Source: Chthonomonas sp. UBA2785
GTDB lineage: Bacteria > Armatimonadota > Fimbriimonadia > Fimbriimonadales > Fimbriimonadaceae
Direction: 5' to 3'
Assembly (NCBI GenBank): GCA_002352215.1
Contig: DEIB01000016.1
Location: 1-64,000, forward strand
Length of the DNA stretch: 64,000 bases
The first letter of the stretch is position 1. Each line of letters opens with the position of its first letter. This document shows, one piece after another, positions 50,649 through 59,001 of the stretch. Made by a program: the position numbers and the translations under genes. Under the pieces are notes generated by a model, which had not been told where the DNA came from, did not search any database, and worked only from the letters and a program-made list of their open reading frames with translations.

Positions 50649-52181
50649 ATGTCACTGGTCGGTCAGGTGGGAAGGAAGCGGCCGCGCGCACGCTTGGCCA
50701 TGGCGGTGATTTACAGCCTGCTGATCATCGGGGCCATCACCACGCTGTACCCCTTTGCGGTGATGGTGACCACCGCCACCAAGGGCCCGACCGACCAGAA
50801 CGACAACAAGCTGTGGCCCGCTTATTGGACGGACAATGCCGCCCTGACGGAAAAGTACATTGACGACAAGTACGCCGGGGACATGAGCCGGATTGCGGCC
50901 ACCCGCATTGGGGCGGATGCTTCTCCCGAGGAAGTCGCCAAGTACCGCAAGTTCTTGGCCGAGCTTCCGCCGACGCACTGGCAGTCGGGTTTCACAACCC
51001 CCGCCAACCAGGTTTACAGCCGCCTGAGCGCCGCCTACCAGGCGGAAATGAAGGCCAAGTTCCCGCGCCTGGATTCCCTGAACCAGGCTTATCTGGAGCT
51101 GAACACCACTTTCAGCAGCGTGGCGCCCCCCGCCGAGAACCAGCAGCGCAAGGGCTGGCTGCCCACCCCCGGCCCTAAGTATCAGGATTACGTCGCCTTC
51201 AAGGAGAAGCTGCCGACCGAGTTCCGCATCCCCGTGCGCGCGCAGGTGATGTACCAAGAGTGGCTGCGCACGGTCTACAAGAACCAGATCGGAGACGTGC
51301 CGGTGGCGGCCAAGGGCGAAGCGACCACATTTGAAGCCATTGCCTGGCCCCCGCCGCCGGAGTGGCGCACGCGATTTGAAGCCGAAGGCCTCCCCGTGGC
51401 CTACAAGGGCGACACCGTGGAGGACCGCTGGGCCAAGGTGAGCGACGGCCCGATGCCCATCGCGGCCGAAGAAGCGCTGTGGGTGCAGGAAAACGCCGGG
51501 GTCATCCGCCAAGACTTCCTCACGCGCAACTTCCGCTACGTGGGCGGCTACATGTTGCTGAACGGGCGCGCCCTCATCAATACGGCAATTTTCTGCCTGC
51601 TGGCCATTCTCACTCAGCTGACCGTGAACCCGCTGGCCGCCTACGTGCTCTCGCGCTATCCGATGAAGAGTACGGCCCGGGTGTTGTTGTTCCTGCTGGC
51701 CACCATGGCCTTCCCGGCCGAGGTCGCCATGATCCCCTCATTCTTGTTGCTCAAGGACTTGGGTTTGCTGAACACCTTCGCCGCGCTGGTGCTACCCGCC
51801 GCCGCCAACGGCTACATGATTTTCTTGCTCAAGGGCTTCTTTGATTCCCTGCCCAATGAGATCTTTGAGAGCGGCCAACTGGACGGCGCCAAGGAGAGCA
51901 CCCTGATGATGCGCCTGGCCATGCCGCTGAGCAAGCCGGTGCTGGGCTACCTGGCGCTGCTCGCCTTTATGGGAGCCTACGGGGCGTTTATGTATGCGTT
52001 CCTGGTGGCGCAAGACCAGCGGATGTGGACGCTGATGGTGTTCATCTATCAGCTCCAGCAGAGCGCACCGAAGGCGGTGATGATGGCGGCGGTGACGCTG
52101 GCCGCCGTGCCGACGCTAGTGGTGTTCTTGTCCGCTCAGCGCGTCATCATGCGGGGCATTGTGCTCCCCGGCGAGCGGTAA
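50649..52181 (+). CDS. ABC sugar-transporter permease (MalG-like) with large extracytoplasmic insert
   Basis: 510 aa from the ATG at 50649; the frame is open upstream to 50478, but that part overlaps the AT-rich flagellin promoter region. One transmembrane helix (~15-35) is followed by a ~250-residue charged soluble insert, then five more helices (~310-500). The EAA loop is recognisable (E-S-G-Q-L-D-G-A-K-E-S-T then M-P-L-S-K-P). MalG-type permeases are normally ~280 aa without the insert. No binding protein, second permease or ATPase gene is adjacent. Its end overlaps the convergent plsC gene by 66 bp. Confidence 0.85.
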   Translation: MSLVGQVGRKRPRARLAMAVIYSLLIIGAITTLYPFAVMVTTATKGPTDQNDNKLWPAYWTDNAALTEKYIDDKYAGDMSRIAATRIGADASPEEVAKYRKFLAELPPTHWQSGFTTPANQVYSRLSAAYQAEMKAKFPRLDSLNQAYLELNTTFSSVAPPAENQQRKGWLPTPGPKYQDYVAFKEKLPTEFRIPVRAQVMYQEWLRTVYKNQIGDVPVAAKGEATTFEAIAWPPPPEWRTRFEAEGLPVAYKGDTVEDRWAKVSDGPMPIAAEEALWVQENAGVIRQDFLTRNFRYVGGYMLLNGRALINTAIFCLLAILTQLTVNPLAAYVLSRYPMKSTARVLLFLLATMAFPAEVAMIPSFLLLKDLGLLNTFAALVLPAAANGYMIFLLKGFFDSLPNEIFESGQLDGAKESTLMMRLAMPLSKPVLGYLALLAFMGAYGAFMYAFLVAQDQRMWTLMVFIYQLQQSAPKAVMMAAVTLAAVPTLVVFLSAQRVIMRGIVLPGER

Positions 52182-52844
52182 GGGCGCCTCTTGCATCGAA
52201 GGCGGCAGGCCAATGCGCTTGCCCGCCAGTTCGGTGGCATCGGCAATGCGCTCGGCGAGCATCCGGCACGCCTGCACCTTGTCTCTTGGGATGTCCTCCG
52301 GCGCAATGGGGGCGGTGTAGACAATGGTGATGCGGTGGCGGCGGAACTTCTTCGACCCGCGCGGCCACATAATTTCCGTCCCCCGGATACCGGCCGGAAT
52401 GATCGGTGCATTTGCCCGGCGGCTGAGCATGAAAACGCCCGATTGAAACTCGCCCATCGTCTCACCATCGCCCCGGGTGCCCTCCGGGAACATCAATACG
52501 AGCGAGTTCTGCTTCATCTGCTCGATGAACCACTTGATCGAATCAGTATCACTGCTCCCGCGCCGCACCGGGTGCGTGCCAATGCTATGCAATAGCCACC
52601 CCAGCGGCCCCTTGAACAGTTCTTCCTTCGCCATCGCGCGCACCCATCGGCGGGGCGGCACGCCCAGGGCCGGCGGGTCGAGGTAACTCATGTGGTTGGC
52701 GACGATGATGGCGGGGCCATCGTGCGGGATGTGCTCCAGCCCCTGAATCCGGAGCCCGCCGGTCGCGCGGTAAATCACTTCGCGCACAAGCCAAGTGATG
52801 AAGCAATACCACCAATTGCCTCGTCGCCTCGTCTCCGCATTCAC
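52116..52844 (-). CDS. plsC: 1-acyl-glycerol-3-phosphate acyltransferase-like protein
   Basis: 242 aa from a GTG at 52844, supported by TATAAT 6 nt upstream. The acyltransferase motifs are N-H-M-S-Y-L-D (H-x4-D type, ~51-57) and F-P-E-G-T-R-G (~119-125). It likely adds the second acyl chain in phosphatidic acid synthesis at the membrane. The C-terminal ~20 residues are coded within the end of the convergent permease gene and may be an extension. It is divergent from the VOC gene. Confidence 0.88.
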   Translation of the reverse strand: MNAETRRRGNWWYCFITWLVREVIYRATGGLRIQGLEHIPHDGPAIIVANHMSYLDPPALGVPPRRWVRAMAKEELFKGPLGWLLHSIGTHPVRRGSSDTDSIKWFIEQMKQNSLVLMFPEGTRGDGETMGEFQSGVFMLSRRANAPIIPAGIRGTEIMWPRGSKKFRRHRITIVYTAPIAPEDIPRDKVQACRMLAERIADATELAGKRIGLPPSMQEAPLPLAGEHNAPHDDALSGQEHH

Positions 52845-52850
52845 GCCCTC

Positions 52851-52856
52851 ATTATA
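52851..52856 (-). promoter_or_regulatory. -10 TATAAT for plsC
   Basis: A perfect TATAAT on the minus strand ends 6 nt before the GTG at 52844. Confidence 0.6.
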
Positions 52857-52882
52857 GGAGAACTGGTGCCTTTAGATTGGAC

Positions 52883-52888
52883 TAGAAT
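52883..52888 (+). promoter_or_regulatory. -10-like TAGAAT for the VOC gene
   Basis: TAGAAT ends 5 nt before the ATG at 52894. Together with the plsC site this forms a compact divergent promoter region of 49 bp. Confidence 0.6.
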
Positions 52889-52893
52889 CAGGC

Positions 52894-53289
52894 ATGCCCC
52901 ACCTCGATGCGATCGGAATCGTGGTCACCAATATGGCCCGCGCGCTGGACTTCTACCGTCTGCTCGGGGTGCCGACGCCCACCGAATGGGAGGGCCCGCA
53001 CGTCGAGGCCACCCTGGACAACGGCCTTCGACTCATGTTTGATGATCTGGAGTTGATGAAGTCGCTCCATCCGGATTGGCAGCCGCCGGTGGGTCACCGG
53101 ATGGCGTTGGCGTTTGCCTGCGAGACACCCGCCGAAGTGGATGCCGTGTACGGCCGCGTTATGGCCGCCGGGTATTCGGGCAAGACGGAACCGTGGGATG
53201 CCTTTTGGGGGCAGCGCTACGCCACGCTCCTCGACCCCGACGGCAACATGGTGGACCTGTTCGCTCCTCTGCCAGAGGCAGCGGAGTAA
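52894..53289 (+). CDS. VOC-family (glyoxalase/bleomycin-resistance-like) protein
   Basis: 131 aa. Two beta-alpha-beta-beta-beta repeats: the first begins I-G-I-V-V-T-N-M-A-R-A-L-D-F-Y-R-L-L-G-V and the second ends with A-T-L-L-D-P-D-G-N-M-V-D-L-F-A, the standard VOC C-terminal motif. It could be a lyase, an isomerase or a binding protein; the metal ligands cannot be assigned with confidence. A good hairpin terminator follows. It is monocistronic. Confidence 0.88.
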   Translation: MPHLDAIGIVVTNMARALDFYRLLGVPTPTEWEGPHVEATLDNGLRLMFDDLELMKSLHPDWQPPVGHRMALAFACETPAEVDAVYGRVMAAGYSGKTEPWDAFWGQRYATLLDPDGNMVDLFAPLPEAAE

Positions 53290-53298
53290 AGAAAAAGC

Positions 53299-53321
53299 CG
53301 GGCGAGATCTCCTCTCGCCCG
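53299..53321 (+). terminator. Rho-independent terminator of the VOC gene
   Basis: Perfect 9-bp arms (53299-53307 against 53313-53321) with a 5-nt loop, followed by A-C-C-T-T-T-T-C-T. It lies 10 nt after the VOC stop. Confidence 0.85.
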
Positions 53322-53410
53322 ACCTTTTCTGCCTCAGACACTACTCTCCTCGAACCGTCCATTGGGTGCGAAGGCAGTGGACTGGCGCAACGCAAGGCGG
53401 CCTGATGGTT

Positions 53411-53653
53411 CTAGGGGATGTACAAGACCTTGGGTGCGTTCGGCCCCGTCTCAACCACCAACTCGACGTCCGTTAAGTCAAGGGAGATGGAAAGATCTGC
53501 ATTCGTCGTGCATGTGAACTTGTAGGTCGTACTGAGTTCACCCCCCACTCTCGTACCGGTGAACACCGGTGTATTTGGGTTGTCATAACCAAGTCTCTTG
53601 CTGATCAGGACCACTTGGCCAAGAACCTTTTCTTTAAGGAACTGAATATCCAT
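53411..53653 (-). CDS. Small protein of unknown function in an AT-rich patch
   Basis: 80 aa, no recognised family. It looks like a compact beta-rich protein (alternating Val/Thr/Leu strands, e.g. L-S-T-T-Y-K-F-T-C and V-E-L-V-V-E-T). TAGGTT lies 6 nt before the ATG, and TTGCAT lies 18 nt before that, so a promoter is credible. Codon use is less GC-rich than its neighbours, hinting at transfer. It could also be a chance ORF. Confidence 0.5.
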   Translation of the reverse strand: MDIQFLKEKVLGQVVLISKRLGYDNPNTPVFTGTRVGGELSTTYKFTCTTNADLSISLDLTDVELVVETGPNAPKVLYIP

Positions 53654-53659
53654 TCAATA

Positions 53660-53665
53660 AACCTA
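53660..53665 (-). promoter_or_regulatory. -10-like TAGGTT for the 80-aa gene
   Basis: TAGGTT on the minus strand ends 6 nt before the ATG at 53653. TTGCAT 18 nt upstream is a plausible -35. Confidence 0.5.
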
Positions 53666-53739
53666 CCTGCAAGAATAGTTCATATGCAAGGGTTCAACCT
53701 TTCCATTTCCCTTGCTTATAACCTAAAGTTAACTCAAGC

Positions 53740-53782
53740 AAAAACACAGCCTGTGGAAGTCACTTGACGAGCCACAGGCTGC
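53740..53782 (-). terminator. Rho-independent terminator of the flotillin operon
   Basis: Perfect 10-bp arms (53747-53756 against 53772-53781) with a 15-nt loop. On the minus strand T-G-T-T-T-T-T-G follows. It lies ~15 nt after the end of the second flotillin gene. Confidence 0.88.
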
Positions 53783-53795
53783 GTTGAGCATTCCT

Positions 53796-55238
53796 TTAGT
53801 CTGCTACCGGAGGCGGCACGGGCCGCGACCGGGTCGCTTTCGGCATTGGCAGGATGTCTTCGTCATTCGGCGGGTTGAACGTAGTGGCCGCTGGGGCCGC
53901 CGTCGTCACCGGGGTGGTCGTCACCGAAGTTTCCACCGCGCCCCGGATCGCCCCCGGCCCTCCGATCTGCTGAATCTTGTCGGCAAGGTCAATCCCGAAG
54001 ATCTCCTTCACCTGTTCGTTCAGAATCATCAGCTTCTTGAGGTCAACGCCGCTGGCACTGGACCCGGAAGAACCGGTGTCGATCACCGTCAGCTTCTCGA
54101 CCTTGGTCGGCGCGATAGCGTTGGTCAGCTCGGTAATGATGTTCTCCAGCTTTTGGAGCACCATGATCTCGCGGGCGTTGTCGCCGGTCGCTTTCCAGGT
54201 TTGGGCGAGGGTCTTGATCGCCTCAGCGCGGGCGCGACCATCTTCAATGATCTTGGCCACTTCGGCACTGGCGCGGCTCTCGCTGGCTTCGCATTCGGCG
54301 CGGGCCGGGGCCAGCACATCCGCTTCCAACTGACGGCGAACCTGCTCCACGCGGGCTTGCTGCACCTTGATTTCGGCTTCGGCCTGGGCAACCATCGCCA
54401 CGACTTTGGCTTGTTCTTCGGCCACCAGCGCCGCGCGGCGCGTCATGGCGTCATTCAGCCTGCGGTCGGCTTCGGCCTTGGCTACCAGCGTTTCGGCGCG
54501 AATCTGAGATTCCACTTCCTTGAAGCGGTTCTCAGCTGAGCGCACCTTCGAGTCGGCCTGGGCAATCGCTTCGGCGCTCCGGGCGGAGGCGATCAACTCA
54601 CTGTTGCGGATACGACCGATCGAGTCCAGATACCGCACATCGTCGGTAATGTTCTGAATCTTGAGCGTGTCCACCACCAGGCCGAGGGCCGTCAGGTCTT
54701 GCTCGACTTCTTCCACCAGCCGCTCGGCAAAGGTGTTGCGGTCGGCGTTGATCTGCTCCGGCGTAAGCGTCGCCAGCACGCCGCGCAGCGAGCCTTCCAG
54801 CGTCGCCTTGCAGATGGCCATGATTTCGCCTTGGCCCTTGCCAAGGAAGCGCTCAATGGCGTTGTTCAGCACCGGTTCGTGGCCGGCCACCTTTACGTTG
54901 GCGACACCCTGCACGTTCAGCGGCACCCCGCCCTTGGCGTAAGCGCCGACGGCGTTGAGCTCGATGATCATATTGGTCAGGTCGAGCCGGTCCACTTTTT
55001 CCAGGAACGGCTTGCGCCAGGTGCTCCCGTCTTTGACCACGCGGTAACCGATGCGTCGGTCACCCACCCGGCGGCTACCCCCCGAGAAGATTAGGACTTC
55101 GTTCGGTCGGCACACCATGTACAGCTGCTTGTAACTGAGCACAAACAGGAACAATCCCATCCCGAAGAATCCTATGGCGAGGCTAATGACCGAAGTCACC
55201 GGGTTCACCGCGGCATTGGCAAGTAGCAGAAAGTTCAT
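53796..55238 (-). CDS. Flotillin-like SPFH protein B
   Basis: 480 aa. An N-terminal membrane-inserted helix (~12-35) is followed by the SPFH/band-7 domain (~45-210, with P-N-E-V-L-I-F-S-G-G) and a long Ala/Glu-rich coiled coil (~215-390) typical of flotillins. The C-terminus is Thr/Ala/Pro-rich and disordered. Flotillins scaffold ordered membrane areas. The start overlaps the stop of the first flotillin gene by 4 nt (ATGA), so the two are translationally coupled and probably form a mixed assembly. Confidence 0.9.
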   Translation of the reverse strand: MNFLLLANAAVNPVTSVISLAIGFFGMGLFLFVLSYKQLYMVCRPNEVLIFSGGSRRVGDRRIGYRVVKDGSTWRKPFLEKVDRLDLTNMIIELNAVGAYAKGGVPLNVQGVANVKVAGHEPVLNNAIERFLGKGQGEIMAICKATLEGSLRGVLATLTPEQINADRNTFAERLVEEVEQDLTALGLVVDTLKIQNITDDVRYLDSIGRIRNSELIASARSAEAIAQADSKVRSAENRFKEVESQIRAETLVAKAEADRRLNDAMTRRAALVAEEQAKVVAMVAQAEAEIKVQQARVEQVRRQLEADVLAPARAECEASESRASAEVAKIIEDGRARAEAIKTLAQTWKATGDNAREIMVLQKLENIITELTNAIAPTKVEKLTVIDTGSSGSSASGVDLKKLMILNEQVKEIFGIDLADKIQQIGGPGAIRGAVETSVTTTPVTTAAPAATTFNPPNDEDILPMPKATRSRPVPPPVAD

Positions 55239-56509
55239 GAGTTCTCCTGGGCTTCCGCCATGTGGTCAGGGCGACCCCGGAGGGCCGCGGTCACGTCCAT
55301 GCCCGTGGTGCGTTCCACGGCGGCAAACACGCTATCCAGCATCTGCGGGTAGCTAGCGAGGTAGTTCGGCAAGGTCCGGCCGTCGCCGCCATCAATGACG
55401 GAGAGGCTCTCGACCTGCAGCTTTTGCACGCCCACTGCCGCCGATCGAAGGAGCTTCTCGATGTCCTCGATCAGCGCGATCTGCGTGGCAGCGCCGCCGG
55501 CTTCTTGCCAGGCCGCGCCCAGGGTGGCGAGCGATTCTGAGGCCGCGCGACCACGTTCACGGATGATGGCGGCTTCGCCCCGGGCTTGGAACTCGGCGGC
55601 TTGCCGCTCGGCTTCGGCGGGCAGGACTCGGTCCGCCACCAGTCGGATTTCTTCGAGCTGCGCTCGAATCTCTTGCAGGCGTTGTTCGGCCACGGCGCGG
55701 GCTTCCCGCGCGGCCGCCGCTGTGCGCTCCTCTTCGGCATTCACTGCCGATTCAAAGTCCGCCTTCATCTTTCTCAGCTCGTTGCGTAGACCGATGATCT
55801 TGGTGTCCATTTCGGCGGACGTGACTTCGCCACGGCCCCGGTTTTCGGCTTCCACGAGTTCAGCCGTGCGGTTCGCGTCCGATTCGGCAATCTCTGCCTC
55901 ACGAACCACGTGCGCAATCGCTTTTCGGCCGGTGGCATCGAGGTAGCCCACGTCGTCGCTCACATGCAGAATCTTGAGCGTATCGAGGTGCAATCCGAGC
56001 TTGCGGAGGTCAGATTCGCTCTCGCTCGTCAAACCATCAGCGAACTTGAGCCGGTCCTCGTTGACCTGCTCCGGTGTGAGGTTGGCGATGACGCCGCGCA
56101 GGTGACCTTCCAAAGTCTCCTTCGCCACCCGGCGGATGGTGTTGATGTCCTGATCTAGGAATCGCTCTACCGCGTTGCGCAGCACGGCTTGATCACTGCT
56201 CACCTTCACGTTGGCAATCGCGTCGATGTTCATCGCGATGCCGCCGCTGGAATACGAGTTGCGGACCTGGATCGGCACCTCAAACAGCGTCAGCGGCAAG
56301 CGGCTCACCCGCATGAAGAACGGAATGTACAGCTTGCGCCCGCCGGTGACAATTTCGCTGCCCCGCCGGAAACCCCCCGAGAAAACCAGGGCTTCGTTCG
56401 GCATGCAAATGCGGAAAAACGTCCGCACGAGCAGGAAGAACCCTAGCAAGAAAAGAAGGAAGAGAACGGCCCCGCCGATCACCCCTCCCAGACTCTGAAT
56501 GATGTTCAT
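55235..56509 (-). CDS. Flotillin-like SPFH protein A
   Basis: 424 aa from the ATG at 56509; the 22 residues that an earlier start would add are not hydrophobic and overlap the NfeD-like gene. A strong N-terminal hydrophobic helix (M-N-I-I-Q-S-L-G-G-V-I-G-G...) leads into the SPFH domain (P-N-E-A-L-V-F-S-G-G) and an Ala/Glu/Arg coiled coil (~215-360). It is related to flotillin B but clearly diverged. It follows the NfeD-like gene by 22 bp, the gene pair also seen as yuaF-floT in Bacillus. Confidence 0.9.
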   Translation of the reverse strand: MNIIQSLGGVIGGAVLFLLFLLGFFLLVRTFFRICMPNEALVFSGGFRRGSEIVTGGRKLYIPFFMRVSRLPLTLFEVPIQVRNSYSSGGIAMNIDAIANVKVSSDQAVLRNAVERFLDQDINTIRRVAKETLEGHLRGVIANLTPEQVNEDRLKFADGLTSESESDLRKLGLHLDTLKILHVSDDVGYLDATGRKAIAHVVREAEIAESDANRTAELVEAENRGRGEVTSAEMDTKIIGLRNELRKMKADFESAVNAEEERTAAAAREARAVAEQRLQEIRAQLEEIRLVADRVLPAEAERQAAEFQARGEAAIIRERGRAASESLATLGAAWQEAGGAATQIALIEDIEKLLRSAAVGVQKLQVESLSVIDGGDGRTLPNYLASYPQMLDSVFAAVERTTGMDVTAALRGRPDHMAEAQENS

Positions 56510-56531
56510 GTTCGTTTGTGTTGCTCTGGTT

Positions 56532-57173
56532 TTATGGCGAAGAGCTGAGCTCGGCTTCCTCCGCCAAAAAGTCATTCAATCGGGCGACTTTCACCCGATT
56601 GCCATGGACCCCAACGATCAGCACCGCCTCGTCCACTTCGATCGTGTCTTCGGTGTCGGTTTCGGCAATGTAGTCAATCAATTCTCCCTTCACCATCACC
56701 CGCACTTTGCCGGCTTGGCCTGGGCGAATGGCGACGAGCAATCGGCCTTGCACGCCAATGAAATCGTCTTCGCCAATACTCTCGCCTTGCGCCCGCTTTT
56801 GCAGCAGATTCACCAGCACCGCCACCACAAAACCGGTGATGAAGCCCGTGATGAGCGACGACGTGAGGATCAGGGGTTCCTTGGCCAACCCGGTGAGGGT
56901 GAGCGTGGAGCCCATGAGCCCGAAAATGCCCAAGAAGTAAAGCCAAAACCGCAGATTGCCGAACGGCAACCAAGAAAGGAAGGCATCCGCCGCATTCGGC
57001 GCGCCCGGCGCATGATCCACGCTGAAGTCACCATCGTGGCCGCCCAGATCACCCGTATCGTGGCCATCGCCATGCGGCGCAAAGGCCGAAAACAGAATCA
57101 GCCCGCCCGCCACGATGCCAGTGATGAGATACAAGGGGAGCACGATGGGTTTCCTTCTCCAGACTACGGACAT
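56532..57173 (-). CDS. NfeD-like membrane protein (OB-fold C-terminus)
   Basis: 213 aa. Three to four transmembrane helices (~10-28, ~72-100, ~105-125) precede a C-terminal ~75-residue beta-barrel (G-V-Q-G-R-L-L-V-A-I, then V-L-I-V-G-V-H-G-N-R-V-K-V), the OB-fold of NfeD/YuaF proteins. A His/Asp/Gly-rich loop (H-G-D-G-H-D-T-G-D-L-G-G-H-D-G-D) lies between helices 1 and 2 and might bind metal. NfeD-type proteins partner with flotillins, and two flotillin genes follow at once. It is divergent from ubiE/menG. Confidence 0.8.
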   Translation of the reverse strand: MSVVWRRKPIVLPLYLITGIVAGGLILFSAFAPHGDGHDTGDLGGHDGDFSVDHAPGAPNAADAFLSWLPFGNLRFWLYFLGIFGLMGSTLTLTGLAKEPLILTSSLITGFITGFVVAVLVNLLQKRAQGESIGEDDFIGVQGRLLVAIRPGQAGKVRVMVKGELIDYIAETDTEDTIEVDEAVLIVGVHGNRVKVARLNDFLAEEAELSSSP

Positions 57174-57213
57174 TATGCCTCTGGGTTGCGAGGTTTGCCG
57201 TTCTCCCTATTTT

Positions 57214-57233
57214 GTTTCAATTATTTCTGAAAC
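57214..57233. repeat. Inverted repeat in the NfeD-like / ubiE divergent promoter region
   Basis: Perfect 6-bp arms GTTTCA / TGAAAC with an 8-nt A/T-rich loop, in an AT-rich 100-bp intergenic space. It could be an operator for one or both divergent genes, or chance. Confidence 0.35.
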
Positions 57234-57258
57234 ATGAAAAAGTTGGGGTTTGGTGCCG

Positions 57259-57264
57259 TACAAT
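57259..57264 (+). promoter_or_regulatory. -10-like TACAAT for ubiE/menG
   Basis: TACAAT ends 9 nt before the GTG at 57274. It overlaps codons of the longer TTG-started frame, which argues for the GTG start. Confidence 0.5.
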
Positions 57265-57273
57265 AGGATTGTA

Positions 57274-57990
57274 GTGGCCGCGCCCGTACACGATCCCCAA
57301 CTCCCTCCTTCTGGCCCTGAGCGAGCCGCTTTGGTGCAAGAGGTTTTTGGGCGTGTGGCCCCCAGTTACGACAAGGTCAACCATTGGATGAGCCTGGGGC
57401 AGCACCAAAAGTGGCGCACCAAGGCCGCGGCTGAGTTGCAACTGAAGCCCGGCGACCGGGTGCTGGACGTGTGCTGCGGCACCGGAGATTTTTTGGCGGC
57501 CTTGGAGCCGCACGTTGGCCCGAGTGGTCAAGTGGTGGGCATTGACTTTGCCCCCGCGATGCTGGACGGCGCGGCGGCCAAGGGCCACCCCCGGCTGAGC
57601 CTCGGCGATGCCACCCGCCTGCCCATCCAAACGGCGAGCTTTGATGCCGTCACCATCGGCTGGGGCCTGCGCAACGTGGCTGACCTTGATGGCGCCCTGC
57701 GCGAACTCGCCCGGATCCTCAAGCCGGGAGGGCGATTGGCCTGCCTCGACATGACCCCCAGCCGCCACCCGTTGCGCCAGATTTCGGACCGGGTCTTCCA
57801 TTGGCTCACGCCCCGGCTCGGCCGCCGCGTGGGTATGGAACAGGATTATCAGTACCTCGTCAAAAGCACCGACGCATTCCTCGATGCCGCCTCGCTCTCC
57901 GCGCGTCTTCGCGCCGCCGGATTTGACCAGATTCGTGTCCGCACGTTCATGTTCGGCCACATTGCCCTCCACATCGCCCAAAAATCATGA
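57274..57990 (+). CDS. menG: Demethylmenaquinone/ubiquinone methyltransferase (UbiE/MenG)
   Basis: 238 aa from the GTG at 57274. SAM-binding motif V-L-D-V-C-C-G-T-G-D-F (~65-75), and the UbiE signatures F-G-R-V-A-P-S-Y-D-K-V-N near the start and G-W-G-L-R-N-V-A-D (~132-140). It methylates the quinone ring in the last step of menaquinone (or ubiquinone) synthesis. The next gene is a polyprenyl synthase that would supply the quinone side chain, overlapping by ATGA, as in menG-hepT operons. That pairing favours menaquinone. Confidence 0.93.
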   Translation: MAAPVHDPQLPPSGPERAALVQEVFGRVAPSYDKVNHWMSLGQHQKWRTKAAAELQLKPGDRVLDVCCGTGDFLAALEPHVGPSGQVVGIDFAPAMLDGAAAKGHPRLSLGDATRLPIQTASFDAVTIGWGLRNVADLDGALRELARILKPGGRLACLDMTPSRHPLRQISDRVFHWLTPRLGRRVGMEQDYQYLVKSTDAFLDAASLSARLRAAGFDQIRVRTFMFGHIALHIAQKS

Positions 57991-58997
57991 CGGCCACCTT
58001 TTTCTCGCAGCTCCAAGAACGCATTCCCAACGAGGTGATGACCACCCTCATTGACGGGGTGCTGGGGGTGGAAACCGAACTCCGCGCGCAGGTGCAGAGC
58101 GATATCCGGATGGTGCAAGACATTGGCGAGCACACCCTGGAAGCGGGCGGCAAGCGGCTGCGCCCGGCCCTGGTGATGTTGAGCGCGCAGGCCACCGGGC
58201 TGCCCTACCTTGCCGATCGGTGCGTGAAGCTGGGCGCGTGCCTGGAAATGATCCACATGGCGACGCTGGTGCACGACGACGTGATTGACGGCGCGAGCAC
58301 CCGCCGGGGCCGCGCGACGGCCGGGCGCGTCTTTGGCGATACTGCTAGCATCCTCGCCGGCGACGTACTACTGGCGAAGGCCATGCGCATCCTGGCCGTA
58401 GATGGCGACCTCGCCATCATCCGCATGACGAGCGACGGCGTGGTGGAAATGGCCGAGGGTGAGGTGCTGGAGCTGCAGTTCCGCAACGAGTGGACGATGC
58501 CCGAGGAGGACTACCTGCGGGTGCTGCGGATGAAGACCGCCGCTTACGTGGAGATTTGCTGCCGCACCGGGGCCATGGTGGCGGGGGCGGATGAGGAAAC
58601 CACCGACCTGCTGGGCACCTTTGGTCACCACCTGGGTATGGCGTTCCAGATCATTGACGACCTGCTGGACTACACCGGCGACAGCCAGAAGACCGGCAAG
58701 CCGCTCGGCACGGACTACCGCGAGGGCTGCATGACGCTGCCCCTGATGCGCCTGCGCCCCCACCTGAGCGAGGCGGAGAATGAGCGCTTTGCGCGTCAGT
58801 TTGGCGAAGACCCTTCGACCGAAGAAGTGACGGCCTTGATCCAGCTGATGCACGAGCGCGGCGCCCTGGCCGAAGCCCGCGCCGTAGCCACCGAGCACGA
58901 ACAGAAGGCGATGGCGGCCCTGGCGGCCTTGCCCGCGACCCCGCAGCGCGAGCTTCTGTCTTGCGTGACGGAGTTCGTTTCCGGCCGCGACCAGTAA
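57987..58997 (+). CDS. Long-chain polyprenyl diphosphate synthase
   Basis: 336 aa. The two Asp-rich motifs are present: H-D-D-V-I-D-G-A-S (~91-99) and I-I-D-D-L-L-D-Y-T-G-D (~220-230). G-G-K-R-L-R-P is the usual isopentenyl diphosphate site. The residues before the first Asp motif look like those of medium/long-chain synthases such as heptaprenyl/octaprenyl synthase, but chain length cannot be fixed here. The tight overlap with menG suggests it makes the quinone tail. Confidence 0.92.
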   Translation: MTATFFSQLQERIPNEVMTTLIDGVLGVETELRAQVQSDIRMVQDIGEHTLEAGGKRLRPALVMLSAQATGLPYLADRCVKLGACLEMIHMATLVHDDVIDGASTRRGRATAGRVFGDTASILAGDVLLAKAMRILAVDGDLAIIRMTSDGVVEMAEGEVLELQFRNEWTMPEEDYLRVLRMKTAAYVEICCRTGAMVAGADEETTDLLGTFGHHLGMAFQIIDDLLDYTGDSQKTGKPLGTDYREGCMTLPLMRLRPHLSEAENERFARQFGEDPSTEEVTALIQLMHERGALAEARAVATEHEQKAMAALAALPATPQRELLSCVTEFVSGRDQ

Positions 58998-59001
58998 GCC
59001 C

